In this document: positions 8,570 through 17,845 of the stretch, one piece after another
How the letters are laid out: each line of letters opens with the position of its first letter
How positions within the stretch are numbered: position 1 is the stretch's first letter
Source: CAYOPZ01 sp964406005
Lineage (GTDB): Bacteria > Bacteroidota > Bacteroidia > Bacteroidales > SM23-62
NCBI GenBank assembly: GCA_964406005.1
Contig: CAYOPZ010000002.1
Location: 1-64,000, forward strand
Length of the DNA stretch: 64,000 nt
Direction of reading: 5' to 3'
Position numbers and translations under genes: made by a program
Notes under the pieces: model-generated
What the model was told of the DNA's origin: nothing
Databases searched by the model: none
The model's input: only the letters and a program-made list of their open reading frames with translations

Positions 8570-9301
8570 ATGGACAGCATCTATGCACATATCGTGGAAC
8601 GGAGTAAATCGCAAAAACTGTTTGCGCTGGTTGTTGACCCTGACAAACATGACAGGGAATCACTTGCCAGGATGGGCAGGAATGCCGGCAGGAACAATGT
8701 GGATTTCATACTTGTGGGAGGAAGCCTTGTTTCAGGATCTGTGGACGAAACGGTTCAGATCATCAAGCAAAACACCGGAATCCCCGTCATATTGTTCCCC
8801 GGAAACGTCCTTCAGATCACACCCAGGGCAGACGGCATACTTCTGCTTTGCCTGATCTCGGGCCGTAATCCTGAATATCTTATCGGGAATCATGTTATTG
8901 CAGCTCCGATCCTTAAAAAAACGGGCCTCGAAATCATCCCCACCGGCTACATTCTTATTGAAAACGGAAAATCCACTTCCGTCGAATATATGAGCAATAC
9001 CAAACCCATACCCGCGGACAAAATCGATCTGACGGTCGCCACTGCCATGGCCGGTGAGATGCTGGGACATAAACTGATCTACCTCGAGGCAGGAAGCGGG
9101 GCCCTTGAAACCGTAAATGAACAGATGATCAGGAAAGTCAGGGAAAACATAAGTATTCCCCTGATTGTCGGGGGCGGCGTGCAAACCGCCCGGCAAATGG
9201 AAAAAATCTACAATGCCGGAGCGGACATGGTGGTGGTGGGTACGGCCATTGAGGAGGATCCCTCTTCCCTGGGCCGCTTTCTGTCTGATCCCGACAGATG
9301 A
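8570..9301 (+). CDS. Geranylgeranylglyceryl/heptaprenylglyceryl phosphate synthase
   Basis: Prenyltransferase of the PcrB/GGGPS family that joins an isoprenoid diphosphate to glycerol 1-phosphate by an ether bond, the first committed step of archaeal-type lipids. The TIM-barrel motifs are clear: FALVVDPDKH near the N-terminus, FILVGGS, the YLEAGSGA phosphate region, and the C-terminal IVGGGVQT and MVVVGTAIEEDP loops. I chose the ATG at 8570 (243 residues); an in-frame ATG at 8543 would overlap the previous gene and lacks family similarity. No glycerol-1-phosphate dehydrogenase is visible in the window, so the lipid product is open. Confidence 0.88.
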   Translation: MDSIYAHIVERSKSQKLFALVVDPDKHDRESLARMGRNAGRNNVDFILVGGSLVSGSVDETVQIIKQNTGIPVILFPGNVLQITPRADGILLLCLISGRNPEYLIGNHVIAAPILKKTGLEIIPTGYILIENGKSTSVEYMSNTKPIPADKIDLTVATAMAGEMLGHKLIYLEAGSGALETVNEQMIRKVRENISIPLIVGGGVQTARQMEKIYNAGADMVVVGTAIEEDPSSLGRFLSDPDR

Positions 9302-9319
9302 CAAATCAGCCGGGTGTAT

Positions 9320-10972
9320 CTATGGCACCAGCTCGAGAATGATATTCCCCGTGGATACATTCGGACGGGAAATATCCAGGAAATAGGAAATTGTAGGGGC
9401 AATGTCTGTCATTTTAACAGGCCGTGTAAGGGTGGATCTTTTGATCTTCCATCCGTAAAAGATCAACGGGACATGATTGTCGCCCATGTATGAAGAATGG
9501 TATGAGGAGGCATCGCCCGTCTTCTCCACCCAGCCGGGTGCCAGGTTGATGATCACATCACCCGAACGCTTCTGGTAAAAACCATTCTGCATCCTGTAAA
9601 AAACACCCTCTGAAAAATTTGCGGTTTGGAATGTATGGGCAGTAATGGCATTGGCCACACCTTCAAACTGAATTAAAAACTGGGCCGTACGATCCTGTAT
9701 CTCGGAATATGATATGCCTGAGCTCTCAATAAGTTCATGGTTCAGATAAATCTGTTGGGCATAGTAGAACTTCACCCAGTCACCCCTTCCGTAAATGGCG
9801 TTCAGATATGCACCCAGAAGGGACATTGAACTGTTGGGGTTGAAATCGCCCGCAGGAATCTTATGGCTGTTCAGGTAGGCTGGCTGGTGTGCCAGCCCAT
9901 GATCCGAAGTCAGGAAGATCAGGGTATTCTGCAGCCCCACATTTTCGTCAAGGAACTGTATGAAATGGGCAATCTCCCGGTCAAGCCTGAGCATTGCATC
10001 CTGCATTTCCACCGAATTGGTCCCGAACATCCTCCCTATATATTCATTGGAAGAAAAACCCACTGCCAGGTAATCCGTATAATCGTCCATTCCCAGCTGT
10101 TCGCCTACGACTGCCGCAGTAGCAAAATCCCGTGTATAGACATTTCCGAAAGGTGTAAACTTCAGGACGCTGTAATCCTTTTCATTCCTGCGCGGAGTGC
10201 TGATGCTTTCAAGATCATATGGAAACACGCTCCTGCCGCCTATTCCCTGCTCGAATTCATTGGTGTCCGAAAGGCTTTCCGTATATTCCGTAAGCGGCAG
10301 CAAAGTCTCCCATTGCCTGTCGAGGTAGATGTCAGCCAAACCCTTTTCATTGAATTCGTTCACCCAGGCTGGCAGTGAATCCAAATAATGGCTGCTGCTT
10401 ATCCATTTCCCGTTTGTATCATCATACCAGTAGGCCGCATTGGCCGAATGTCCTGCAGACATAATGGCTGCAGCATTGTCGAGGGCAATGCCCAGCACCC
10501 TGGAACGGAAATTGCTTGCAAGACGCATTTCGTCTCCGAAAGTTGAAGCGAGTAATTTTGAAGGTGAGAAACGGCCCGATTCATAATTGCCTCCTACTGT
10601 TCTTACATGCTGATCTTCCACACAATATACCACCCTGTCCTGAAGGTTGTCGTACCAGTTGTTCGAAATGATCCCGTGGTTTGACGGCGGTGCCCCGGTA
10701 GCTATGGTGGCATGCCCCACAGCCGTTTCGTTTATCAGGTAATCGTAATCGGCATTCTTACAAAAGGCACCCGAAATCACCAGTTTCCGGAACCCCCCGT
10801 CACCATATTTATCCCAGTACCTGTAAATGTAATCATAACGCATCTGGTCGATGACGATGCCGACAATCAGTCTGGGTTTTTCCGGGGGAATCCGGTTGTG
10901 GTTCTGGGAACAGACCCTCTGTGCGGGGGATATCAGGAATATGCCGAGCAGGGCACGCAGGAGATTCTTCAT
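9320..10972 (-). CDS. PafA-like alkaline phosphatase superfamily protein, exported
   Basis: Periplasmic phosphate-ester hydrolase of the alkaline phosphatase superfamily. A signal peptide ends near RVCSQ. Metal ligands are seen in IVIDQMRYD and TSDHGLAHQP. The nucleophile is Thr83 in NETAVGHATIATG, and Asn of IISNNW matches the PafA substrate Asn. At the place where PafA has a Lys-x-Arg pair (KDR), this protein has DNA (ALDNAAAIMSAGH), so monoester preference may be altered. The ATG at 10972 is chosen over a TTG at 10999 because it gives a proper signal peptide and lies downstream of the promoter box at 10997-11004. Confidence 0.87.
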   Translation of the reverse strand: MKNLLRALLGIFLISPAQRVCSQNHNRIPPEKPRLIVGIVIDQMRYDYIYRYWDKYGDGGFRKLVISGAFCKNADYDYLINETAVGHATIATGAPPSNHGIISNNWYDNLQDRVVYCVEDQHVRTVGGNYESGRFSPSKLLASTFGDEMRLASNFRSRVLGIALDNAAAIMSAGHSANAAYWYDDTNGKWISSSHYLDSLPAWVNEFNEKGLADIYLDRQWETLLPLTEYTESLSDTNEFEQGIGGRSVFPYDLESISTPRRNEKDYSVLKFTPFGNVYTRDFATAAVVGEQLGMDDYTDYLAVGFSSNEYIGRMFGTNSVEMQDAMLRLDREIAHFIQFLDENVGLQNTLIFLTSDHGLAHQPAYLNSHKIPAGDFNPNSSMSLLGAYLNAIYGRGDWVKFYYAQQIYLNHELIESSGISYSEIQDRTAQFLIQFEGVANAITAHTFQTANFSEGVFYRMQNGFYQKRSGDVIINLAPGWVEKTGDASSYHSSYMGDNHVPLIFYGWKIKRSTLTRPVKMTDIAPTISYFLDISRPNVSTGNIILELVP

Positions 10973-10996
10973 TTCAGGGATTTCCTTAACAACGGG

Positions 10997-11004
10997 CAAA
11001 GTTA
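10997..11004 (-). promoter_or_regulatory. -7 promoter box of the PafA-like gene
   Basis: Minus strand TAACTTTG matches TAnnTTTG in full and lies just past the stop of the upstream carboxypeptidase gene. The predicted transcript would start near 10992, giving a ~20-nt leader to the ATG at 10972. No TTG is found at normal -33 spacing. Confidence 0.45.
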
Positions 11005-11009
11005 ATTTT

Positions 11010-12503
11010 TTATTTCCAATCCCACCTGAGGATCTTTGCCGAAAGGATACCCTCAGGGGAAATCACCCGGAGCACATACCAACCCGGTGCGATGCCGTCT
11101 CCGTCCATGCGGTATGTGAATGTTCCCCTGTCGGGGCACGGGAACCGGTCCCTGCGCACGACCCTGCCGTCCATTCCCGTAAGGATGATGCTGTGCATCC
11201 CGGGGACATTCACCCGGAATACGACCTGTGCATCCCGGACCCAGGGATTGGGATAAATCAATACATGCCCGGGCTGCTCATATCCCTCCGGGAGAGGTTC
11301 CATCTGCACCTGCAGCCCGGTCGCCTCATCCCATTCAACGGCAACATCCGGGACGGTTTTGTTTTCGTAACCCTCCGCAGTGATCTCCAGAGACCAGCTG
11401 CCGGCTTCGATAAGCCGTGCAAAATATCCGCTGATACTGTCTGAAAAAACATGGCTTTCATCCATGTCATGCCCGGCTACCTCTATTCTTGCCTTAAGGG
11501 GAAGGCCTGTAACCGCATCAGTGACCCTGCCCTGAATGCCGAAAAGGCAGTTTTCCATGTATTGCAGAAGAGCGGGATAATTATAATACCACAGGTAGGG
11601 CAGGAAATCCGGTGACGGATTTTTTTCGCGGCTCAGCTCCAGGGTTACCTCGCGTCCGTGCAGGTAATAGTTCACATAATCCTGCCTTCCCCCGTCAATG
11701 GAATACCACTGGTACCCGTTCGTAATCCCGTTGTTCTGATCCGACATATACTGCAAGGGGATTGCCCTGGCCTGTACCGTATCCACATATTTCCTTCCCG
11801 CCCATATGTACCACGCATCATCCGCATGCAGCCTTTCCCATGTGTCCCAGGGATAATTGAAGACTTCCGACCCATCGTGTATATTGGCCGACAGGAGCGG
11901 GTGTATGTCCTGCATGAAATGCATCTGTCCCAGGGTTTCCGGTTCATAATCCACAATACCGCCGGTCAGGCCCGGGAAATTCCGGTTCAGGTCCACCCCG
12001 TTCGCGTTCCACCGCTGCGGGTTGGAAACAGCGCTGTCCGATGATCCGTAAGTCCCGTCCGGGTTGGCAAGGGGGTTGATCCATATTTCGATGTTGTCGA
12101 CAAGACGGGTCGTAAGTTCATCCTGCCCGTAGTTCCGGACCAGATAATCTGTCAGTCGAAGAAGAAGCATAAATCCTGAGGTTTCATCCCCGTGTATGGT
12201 GGAAGTGTAATAAAAGACAGGTTCCGGTTCACGCACATCCGGCTGATCCGTGATCTTCATTGCAAGTATGGGCCTCCCGTCGACACTCTGCCCGATGGTG
12301 TCAAGCCGGCAGATGCCAGGGTAGTTTTCGGCAAGATCATCCATGGTTTGCAGGTACTGGAAATGCGAGGGATAGGTATCCCACCCGCCCGGAAAAACAT
12401 CAAGGCTGTCCCCTGCTGCGGAAACGGGATGATGCTGAAAAACCAGCAGAACAAACAGGAAAAGGGCCGCAGCCGCAGTTTTTCTATTACCGGATCTATA
12501 CAT
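11010..12503 (-). CDS. Secreted M14 zinc carboxypeptidase with T9SS type A sorting domain
   Basis: Extracellular metallo-carboxypeptidase. The signal peptide spans residues 1-30. The M14 domain has the zinc motif IHGDETSG (His104, Glu107), the substrate-binding NPDGT and NANGVDLNRNFPG, and catalytic Glu in VTLELSREK. A carboxypeptidase-regulatory-like beta sandwich follows (IQGRVTDAVTGLPLKARIEV). The C-terminal ~80 residues start YPNPWVRDAQVVF and are a type A T9SS sorting domain, so it should cross the outer membrane by T9SS. The ATG at 12503 overlaps the ychF stop (ATGTATAG), implying translational coupling. Length is 497 from this start. Confidence 0.92.
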   Translation of the reverse strand: MYRSGNRKTAAAALFLFVLLVFQHHPVSAAGDSLDVFPGGWDTYPSHFQYLQTMDDLAENYPGICRLDTIGQSVDGRPILAMKITDQPDVREPEPVFYYTSTIHGDETSGFMLLLRLTDYLVRNYGQDELTTRLVDNIEIWINPLANPDGTYGSSDSAVSNPQRWNANGVDLNRNFPGLTGGIVDYEPETLGQMHFMQDIHPLLSANIHDGSEVFNYPWDTWERLHADDAWYIWAGRKYVDTVQARAIPLQYMSDQNNGITNGYQWYSIDGGRQDYVNYYLHGREVTLELSREKNPSPDFLPYLWYYNYPALLQYMENCLFGIQGRVTDAVTGLPLKARIEVAGHDMDESHVFSDSISGYFARLIEAGSWSLEITAEGYENKTVPDVAVEWDEATGLQVQMEPLPEGYEQPGHVLIYPNPWVRDAQVVFRVNVPGMHSIILTGMDGRVVRRDRFPCPDRGTFTYRMDGDGIAPGWYVLRVISPEGILSAKILRWDWK

Positions 12504-13593
12504 TAAATCTGATAAATACGATGTCTCCGTCCCTGACGACATACTGCCTGCCTTCAACCGCCATCCTGCCTGCTTCCCTGCAGGCGTTGTCAGAACCCAG
12601 TTCCATATAGTCCTCGTAACCGATCACTTCGGCCCTTATGAATCCCCTTTCCATATCGGAGTGTATCACACCTGCCGCCCGGGATACATTCATTCCGCGC
12701 CTGATGGTCCAGGCCCTCACCTCCCTGGGCCCGGCGGTAAAAAAAGAAATCAGGTTCAGCATGCTGTAGGCAGAGCGTACCAGGCGGTTGACCCCCGGCT
12801 GGCTGAGCCCGGCATCTTTCAGAAACGCTTCCCTGTCCCCCTGTTCTTCCAGTTCCGCGATATCGGATTCCAGCCCGGCAGCAATCACGAGGATTTCCGC
12901 ATTCTGCCCCTGAAGGCTTTCCCTGACCCTGTCCACATAGGCATTCCCTGCCACGGCAGACGCTTCATCCACATTACAGACATACATCACCGGTTTGGCG
13001 CTCAGCAGGAACAGGTCTTCAATGTATTTATGGTCCGCTTCATCCACGGAAATGCTTCGTACCGGCTGCAAAGATTCCAGGTGGTCCCTGTATACCCTGA
13101 GGACCTCCATTCCTTTCCTTGCATCCCTGTCTCCCGATATGGCGGCTTTTTTAAGTTTCTCCATTTTTTTCTCTATGGATTCCAGGTCCTTGACCTGCAG
13201 CTCGAGATCAACGGTTTCCATATCCCTGACAGGGTCCACGTTGCCTTCTATATGAGGCAATCTGTCGTCATCAAAACAACGCAGGACATGGATCAATGCA
13301 TCGGTATTGCGTATATCGGCCAGAAACCGGTTGCCTATCCCCTCCCCGTGGCTCGAACCTTTGGTCAATCCGGGTATGTCCACAATTTCAACCGTCGCCG
13401 GGGTTGTTTTTTCAGGCCTGAGCAGGGATGAAAGCCCGTGCAAACGGGCATCGGGTACAATTACAACGCCCAGGTTCGATGTAGGGGAACTGAAGGCGTG
13501 GCTGGCAGAATCCGCGCGTGTATTCGATATACAGTTAAACAATGTCGTCTTGCCCGTATTAGTGATTCCTATGATCCCGCACTTCAATGCCAT
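12496..13593 (-). CDS. ychF: Redox-regulated ATPase YchF (Obg family)
   Basis: Ribosome-associated P-loop NTPase that prefers ATP over GTP. P-loop GITNTGKTTLFN at the N-terminus; switch II region DIPGLTKGSSHGEGIGNRFL; LRCFDD in the G-domain; C-terminal TGS-type domain ending YVVRDGDIVFIRFNV. Length 365 is normal. The usual P-loop of the family is GxPNVGKSTL, so Thr in place of Pro-Asn-Val positions is a mild deviation. It is the first gene of a pair with the M14 peptidase, with a TATATTTG box about 40 nt upstream. Confidence 0.94.
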   Translation of the reverse strand: MALKCGIIGITNTGKTTLFNCISNTRADSASHAFSSPTSNLGVVIVPDARLHGLSSLLRPEKTTPATVEIVDIPGLTKGSSHGEGIGNRFLADIRNTDALIHVLRCFDDDRLPHIEGNVDPVRDMETVDLELQVKDLESIEKKMEKLKKAAISGDRDARKGMEVLRVYRDHLESLQPVRSISVDEADHKYIEDLFLLSAKPVMYVCNVDEASAVAGNAYVDRVRESLQGQNAEILVIAAGLESDIAELEEQGDREAFLKDAGLSQPGVNRLVRSAYSMLNLISFFTAGPREVRAWTIRRGMNVSRAAGVIHSDMERGFIRAEVIGYEDYMELGSDNACREAGRMAVEGRQYVVRDGDIVFIRFNV

Positions 13594-13632
13594 GGAAATA
13601 ATATTTCGGGCTTATGACAGCCAGCCCCCCTG

Positions 13633-13640
13633 CAAATATA
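13633..13640 (-). promoter_or_regulatory. -7 promoter box of ychF
   Basis: Minus strand TATATTTG, a full consensus match, with a TTG 23 nt upstream. The predicted leader is about 35 nt. The gap 13594-13735 separates ychF from the divergent transketolase gene, for which I see only a 7/8 match (TAATTTTA). Confidence 0.45.
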
Positions 13641-13735
13641 CAAAGGCCGGGAGAAAGTACTGGCAAGAGGAATTAATAAAAAGAAAATCCTAATTTTATG
13701 GCTGATTTTTGGAACCAGTAACTAAAACCAACGAT

Positions 13736-15781
13736 ATGAACAAAGACATCCTGGTCAGAACCGCAGACAACATCCGGATTCTTTCAGTAGCCATGGTGGA
13801 AAAAGCCAGGTCCGGCCATCCGGGAGGGGCGATGGGAGGAGCCGACTTCATAAGTGTATTGTTCTCGGAATTTCTCAGATTCGATCCGGAAGATATGTCC
13901 TGGCCGAACCGTGACAGGTTCTTTCTCGATCCCGGTCACATGTCAGCCATGCTGTACTCGGTACTCAGCCTGATCGGCAAATACAGCAAGCAGGATCTGG
14001 AAAACTTCAGGCAGTGGGGGAGTCCCACCCCGGGGCACCCCGAACTGGATGTAAACAGAGGCGTCGAGAATACTTCGGGTCCGCTGGGACAAGGGCATAC
14101 CATGGCCGTAGGAGCAGCCATCGCGGAAAGATTCCTCTGCCAGCGTTTCGGCGAGTGGATGTCACACGACATATACGCTTATATTTCGGATGGCGGAATA
14201 CAGGAAGAAATCTCGCAGGGCGCCGGCCGGATTGCAGGACACCTCGGACTGGGGAACCTGATCATGTTCTATGATTCCAATGACATTCAGCTGTCCACTG
14301 AAACAAAAGTGGTCTCGGGCGAAGATACGGCCGCCAAATACAAATCATGGGGCTGGCGGGTCAGAACCATAGAGGGAAACGATATCGAACAGATATACAG
14401 TGCATTGCAGGAAGCCAGATCTGAAAAAGACAGGCCTTTCCTGATCATCGGCAAAACCCGTATGGGAAAAGGTGCCGTCACCCAAACAGGTGATGGTTTT
14501 GAGAACCAGGTATCAACCCATGGCATGCCTCTGGGCAGTGCCGGTGCATCCTTTGAGAAGACCATTGAAAACCTGAACGGTGATCCCGCGCATCCGTTCC
14601 GGATCTTCCCGGAAGTCAAAAAACATTTTAAAAACCTTATCGGGCAAAAGTCCCGGGACGTTCGAATCAGAAAAGAGGAACAGGCTGTCTGGGAAAAGCA
14701 GAATCCGGAACTTGCATTAAAGCTTGCCCTATACCTTTCCGGGAAAGTTCCGGAAATCGATTTCTCGAAGATCACGCAGAAGGAAAACATTTCCACAAGG
14801 GTTGCCTCCGGTACGGTTCTGTCCCATTTCGCCGGGCAGGTGGGAAACATGATCGTTGCTTCTGCCGATCTGTCCAACTCGGACAAAACGGAAGGTTTCC
14901 TGAAAAATTCCAAGGCTTTCTCACGGAATGAATTCAGCGGGGCATTCCTGCAAATCGGAGTGTCAGAATTAACAATGGCGGCCCTGGCAAACGGAATGGC
15001 ACTGCATGGAGGGGTCATCCCTGTTTGCGGAACTTTCTTTGTATTTTCCGATTTTATGAAACCGGCAGTAAGGCTGGCTGCACTCATGGGGCTTCCCGTG
15101 AAATATGTCTGGACACATGATGCATTCAGGGTCGGAGAGGATGGTCCCACCCACCAGCCGGTGGAGCAGGAAGCACAGATCAGGCTGATGGAACATCTCA
15201 GGAATCATAAGGGAAAAAGGAGCTGCCTGGTACTGAGACCTGCTGATGCAGCGGAAACGACCGTTGCATGGAAAATGGCTATGGAAAACACAGAGACACC
15301 GACAGCACTGATACTCTCCCGTCAGAACATAACAGACATACCTGCCATTGGCGGTTCCGGAAGGTATTCCGATGCCCTGCAGGCTGCGCGGGGAGCATAC
15401 ATCGTCCGGCAGGCAGAAGGCAAGCCCGACCTCATCCTGGTTGGCAATGGATCGGAGGTGGCCACGCTGCTGGAAGGGGCACGGAAACTTGTTGAGGAGA
15501 AAGGCCTCAAAATCCAGGTTGTATCGGCCATATCAGAGGGTCTGTTCAGGGACCAGGACCCTGCCTATCAGCAGGAAGTCATCCCGGGCGGGATTCCTGT
15601 ACTGGGGCTTACGGCCGGGTTGCCGGTGACCCTCGCCGGACTCGTTGGCCACAAGGGAAAAAGCCTGGGCATGGTCAGCTTCGGATATTCGGCTCCATAC
15701 AAGGTGCTGGACGAAAAACTCGGCTTCACTGCCGACAACATATACAGGCAATCCATCGCTTACCTCGAAGAAACCAGGTAA
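13736..15781 (+). CDS. tkt: Transketolase
   Basis: Thiamine diphosphate enzyme moving two-carbon units in the non-oxidative pentose phosphate pathway. Full-length single chain of 681 residues. The N-terminal TPP domain has SGHPGGAMGGADF, GPLGQGHTMAVG and the Mg site SDGGIQEE. The middle pyrimidine-binding domain has GVSELTMAALANGMALHGG and the catalytic HDAFRVGEDGPTHQPVEQ. The C-terminal domain begins near NPTALILSRQ. The ATG at 13736 matches the family start; a TTG 27 nt upstream is less likely. The next gene is 46 nt downstream and functionally unrelated. Confidence 0.96.
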   Translation: MNKDILVRTADNIRILSVAMVEKARSGHPGGAMGGADFISVLFSEFLRFDPEDMSWPNRDRFFLDPGHMSAMLYSVLSLIGKYSKQDLENFRQWGSPTPGHPELDVNRGVENTSGPLGQGHTMAVGAAIAERFLCQRFGEWMSHDIYAYISDGGIQEEISQGAGRIAGHLGLGNLIMFYDSNDIQLSTETKVVSGEDTAAKYKSWGWRVRTIEGNDIEQIYSALQEARSEKDRPFLIIGKTRMGKGAVTQTGDGFENQVSTHGMPLGSAGASFEKTIENLNGDPAHPFRIFPEVKKHFKNLIGQKSRDVRIRKEEQAVWEKQNPELALKLALYLSGKVPEIDFSKITQKENISTRVASGTVLSHFAGQVGNMIVASADLSNSDKTEGFLKNSKAFSRNEFSGAFLQIGVSELTMAALANGMALHGGVIPVCGTFFVFSDFMKPAVRLAALMGLPVKYVWTHDAFRVGEDGPTHQPVEQEAQIRLMEHLRNHKGKRSCLVLRPADAAETTVAWKMAMENTETPTALILSRQNITDIPAIGGSGRYSDALQAARGAYIVRQAEGKPDLILVGNGSEVATLLEGARKLVEEKGLKIQVVSAISEGLFRDQDPAYQQEVIPGGIPVLGLTAGLPVTLAGLVGHKGKSLGMVSFGYSAPYKVLDEKLGFTADNIYRQSIAYLEETR

Positions 15782-15827
15782 GCACCCGGCTTCCGTTGTC
15801 TGTAAAGGGTTTTAACAGGGGACACAA

Positions 15828-17213
15828 ATGAAACAAACAAAAGCCATACTGAGTCTGTTCATTGCCTGTATTTTATATGCGGTAAGCCTGAAAGCACAGG
15901 AAAAGGATGAGGGCGGTTTTATAAACACACGCATTCTGTTTCTGTTTGATGCATCCCAGAGCATGTCCGGTTACTGGGAAAGTGATAAAAAAATAAGCAT
16001 TGCAAGGAATTTTTTAACCGAACTTGTGGACAGCCTCGAAACCCTGACCAATGTCCAGATGGCGCTACGGGTGTACGGACATCAGAGTCCCGTCCTGATG
16101 CAGGATTGCAGGGACACAAAACTCGAAGTGGGTTTCGATGTCAACAATGCGCAGAAGATCCGGCAAAAACTGCATTTTCTTACGCCCAACGGCAATTCAC
16201 CCATTGCCTATTCCCTGGAACAGACGGCCGGGGATTTCCCGCCATGCCCGGATTGCAGGAATATAGTGATCCTCATCACCGACGGCATAGAAGAATGCGG
16301 CGGCGATCCATGCGCCGTTTCCCACATGCTTCAGAACAAAGGCATCACACTCAAGCCTTTCATCATCGGAATCGGAATAGACCCGGAACTCAAGAAATCT
16401 TTTGATTGTGTGGGATATTATTACAATGCAGCCAGGGAAGAAAACTTCAAGGAAGTGCTGCGGGTCGTCATCACCCAGGCCCTGAACACAACTTCGGCCC
16501 AGGTCAACCTGCTGGACCAGGACAACAATCCGACAGAAACGAATGTAAATATGACTTTTTATGACCTGCATTCCGGCAGGATGATGTATAATTTCATTCA
16601 TACGATAAACCAGAAAGGAAATCCCGACACCCTGTTCCTCGATCCCCTCCCGACCTACAGCCTGGTCATCCATACCATCCCCGCCACAAGGCTGGATACG
16701 GTGTATGTAACGGCAGGGAAACATACAATCATAGCGGCATACACTCCCCAGGGAGATCTGCAAGCCACTACCCCCGGCAGGAGTCATTACAGGGATATGC
16801 AATTCGTCGTGCGGAAACACAATGAAACGGAAATCCTGAATTTTCAGAAGATGCACGAGAAAGTCAAATACCTGGTCGGTGCGTATGATATAGAGATTCC
16901 GACCCTGCCGGTAATCAAACTGCAAAATGTCAGTATTAAACAGAGCCATACCACAACAATCGAAGTACCACGCCCGGGAATCGTTACGTTCCTGTCCCGG
17001 TCAGCCGGTTATGGAAGCATTTACAAGGATTATGAAGGAAAACTGGAATGGATAACAAACCTCGACGAATCGAAGAATAACCAGACACTGGCAATACAGC
17101 CGGGGCATTACCGGGTCATTTTTCGATCCAGGAATTCCAAAAGCGCTTTCAGCACGATCAACAGGACATTTCAGGTAAATTCCGGAGGATCGCTGGCAGT
17201 GGAACTGTTTTAA
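15828..17213 (+). CDS. Exported von Willebrand factor type A domain protein
   Basis: Signal peptide residues 1-23 (ends SLKAQ). The VWA domain (about 35-220) has a complete MIDAS metal site: DASQS (Asp41, Ser43, Ser45), Thr118 in LTPNGNSPI, and Asp151 in ITDGIEECGG. Six or more cysteines lie inside the domain (CRD, CPDC, ECGGDPC, DCVG), suggesting disulfides. The rest (230-461) looks like beta-rich repeats without a family I know. It has no membrane anchor or T9SS tail. It precedes the sigma factor gene by 41 nt, so may share its operon; a binding partner cannot be inferred. Confidence 0.85.
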   Translation: MKQTKAILSLFIACILYAVSLKAQEKDEGGFINTRILFLFDASQSMSGYWESDKKISIARNFLTELVDSLETLTNVQMALRVYGHQSPVLMQDCRDTKLEVGFDVNNAQKIRQKLHFLTPNGNSPIAYSLEQTAGDFPPCPDCRNIVILITDGIEECGGDPCAVSHMLQNKGITLKPFIIGIGIDPELKKSFDCVGYYYNAAREENFKEVLRVVITQALNTTSAQVNLLDQDNNPTETNVNMTFYDLHSGRMMYNFIHTINQKGNPDTLFLDPLPTYSLVIHTIPATRLDTVYVTAGKHTIIAAYTPQGDLQATTPGRSHYRDMQFVVRKHNETEILNFQKMHEKVKYLVGAYDIEIPTLPVIKLQNVSIKQSHTTTIEVPRPGIVTFLSRSAGYGSIYKDYEGKLEWITNLDESKNNQTLAIQPGHYRVIFRSRNSKSAFSTINRTFQVNSGGSLAVELF

Positions 17214-17254
17214 CAGGAGGCAGGAGAATGGGAAATACTGCAAATTCAATCTGA

Positions 17255-17803
17255 TTGGCAGACATTGATGACAAGGATCTGATCCGGCAATTCCACGTGG
17301 ATAGCAGCCGGAATTATGCGTTTAACCTGATCGTCAGAAAGTATCAGGAAAAATTGTACTGGCACATCCGTAAAATGGTGATCTCACACGATGACGCGGA
17401 TGATGTGCTTCAGGACACTTTCATCAAGGCATTTCAGGGATTGCATAGATTCAGGGAGGATGCATCCCTGTATACCTGGCTTTACAGGATCGCCACCAAC
17501 GAATCCCTGACATTTCTTAAAAAAAAGAAGAACCGTAATCTTCTGTCCATGAACAATTTCCAGGACAGCATGGAAGAAATCCTCGAAAGTGATGCTTATA
17601 CCGACGGGGATGAAATCCAGATGAAACTGCAGAAGGCCATCATCCGGCTGCCGCCGAAACAGAGGCTTGTATTTAACATGAAATATTTTGATGAGATGAA
17701 ATATGAAGAGATGTCCGATATACTGAAGACTTCGGTCGGTGCACTGAAAGCTTCGTACCATCATGCGCTTAAAAAGATCGAAGAGTATCTTACCAAAGGT
17801 TAA
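17255..17803 (+). CDS. ECF-type RNA polymerase sigma factor
   Basis: Directs RNA polymerase to a dedicated promoter set. Region 2 covers about residues 20-95 (DADDVLQDTFIKAFQGL, SLYTWLYRIATNE). Region 4 covers about 125-178 (LPPKQRLVFNMKYFDEMKYEEMS with a helix-turn-helix ending GALKASYHHALKK). There is no region 3, as in ECF group IV factors. Length 182. The start is a TTG at 17255, supported by the family N-terminus; no ATG lies nearby. It is followed by a single-span membrane protein and a small exported protein, the usual ECF cassette arrangement. Confidence 0.93.
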   Translation: MADIDDKDLIRQFHVDSSRNYAFNLIVRKYQEKLYWHIRKMVISHDDADDVLQDTFIKAFQGLHRFREDASLYTWLYRIATNESLTFLKKKKNRNLLSMNNFQDSMEEILESDAYTDGDEIQMKLQKAIIRLPPKQRLVFNMKYFDEMKYEEMSDILKTSVGALKASYHHALKKIEEYLTKG

Positions 17804-17845
17804 ACCTTGTTGTATTTTTTTTGTCTAATCAATCGGAGGGTTAAT

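Noticed and set aside
8543..8572. ATG at 8543 as the start of the GGGP synthase
   Set aside because: It would overlap the transferase gene by 26 nt and adds nine residues without family similarity; the ATG at 8570 follows the previous stop directly.
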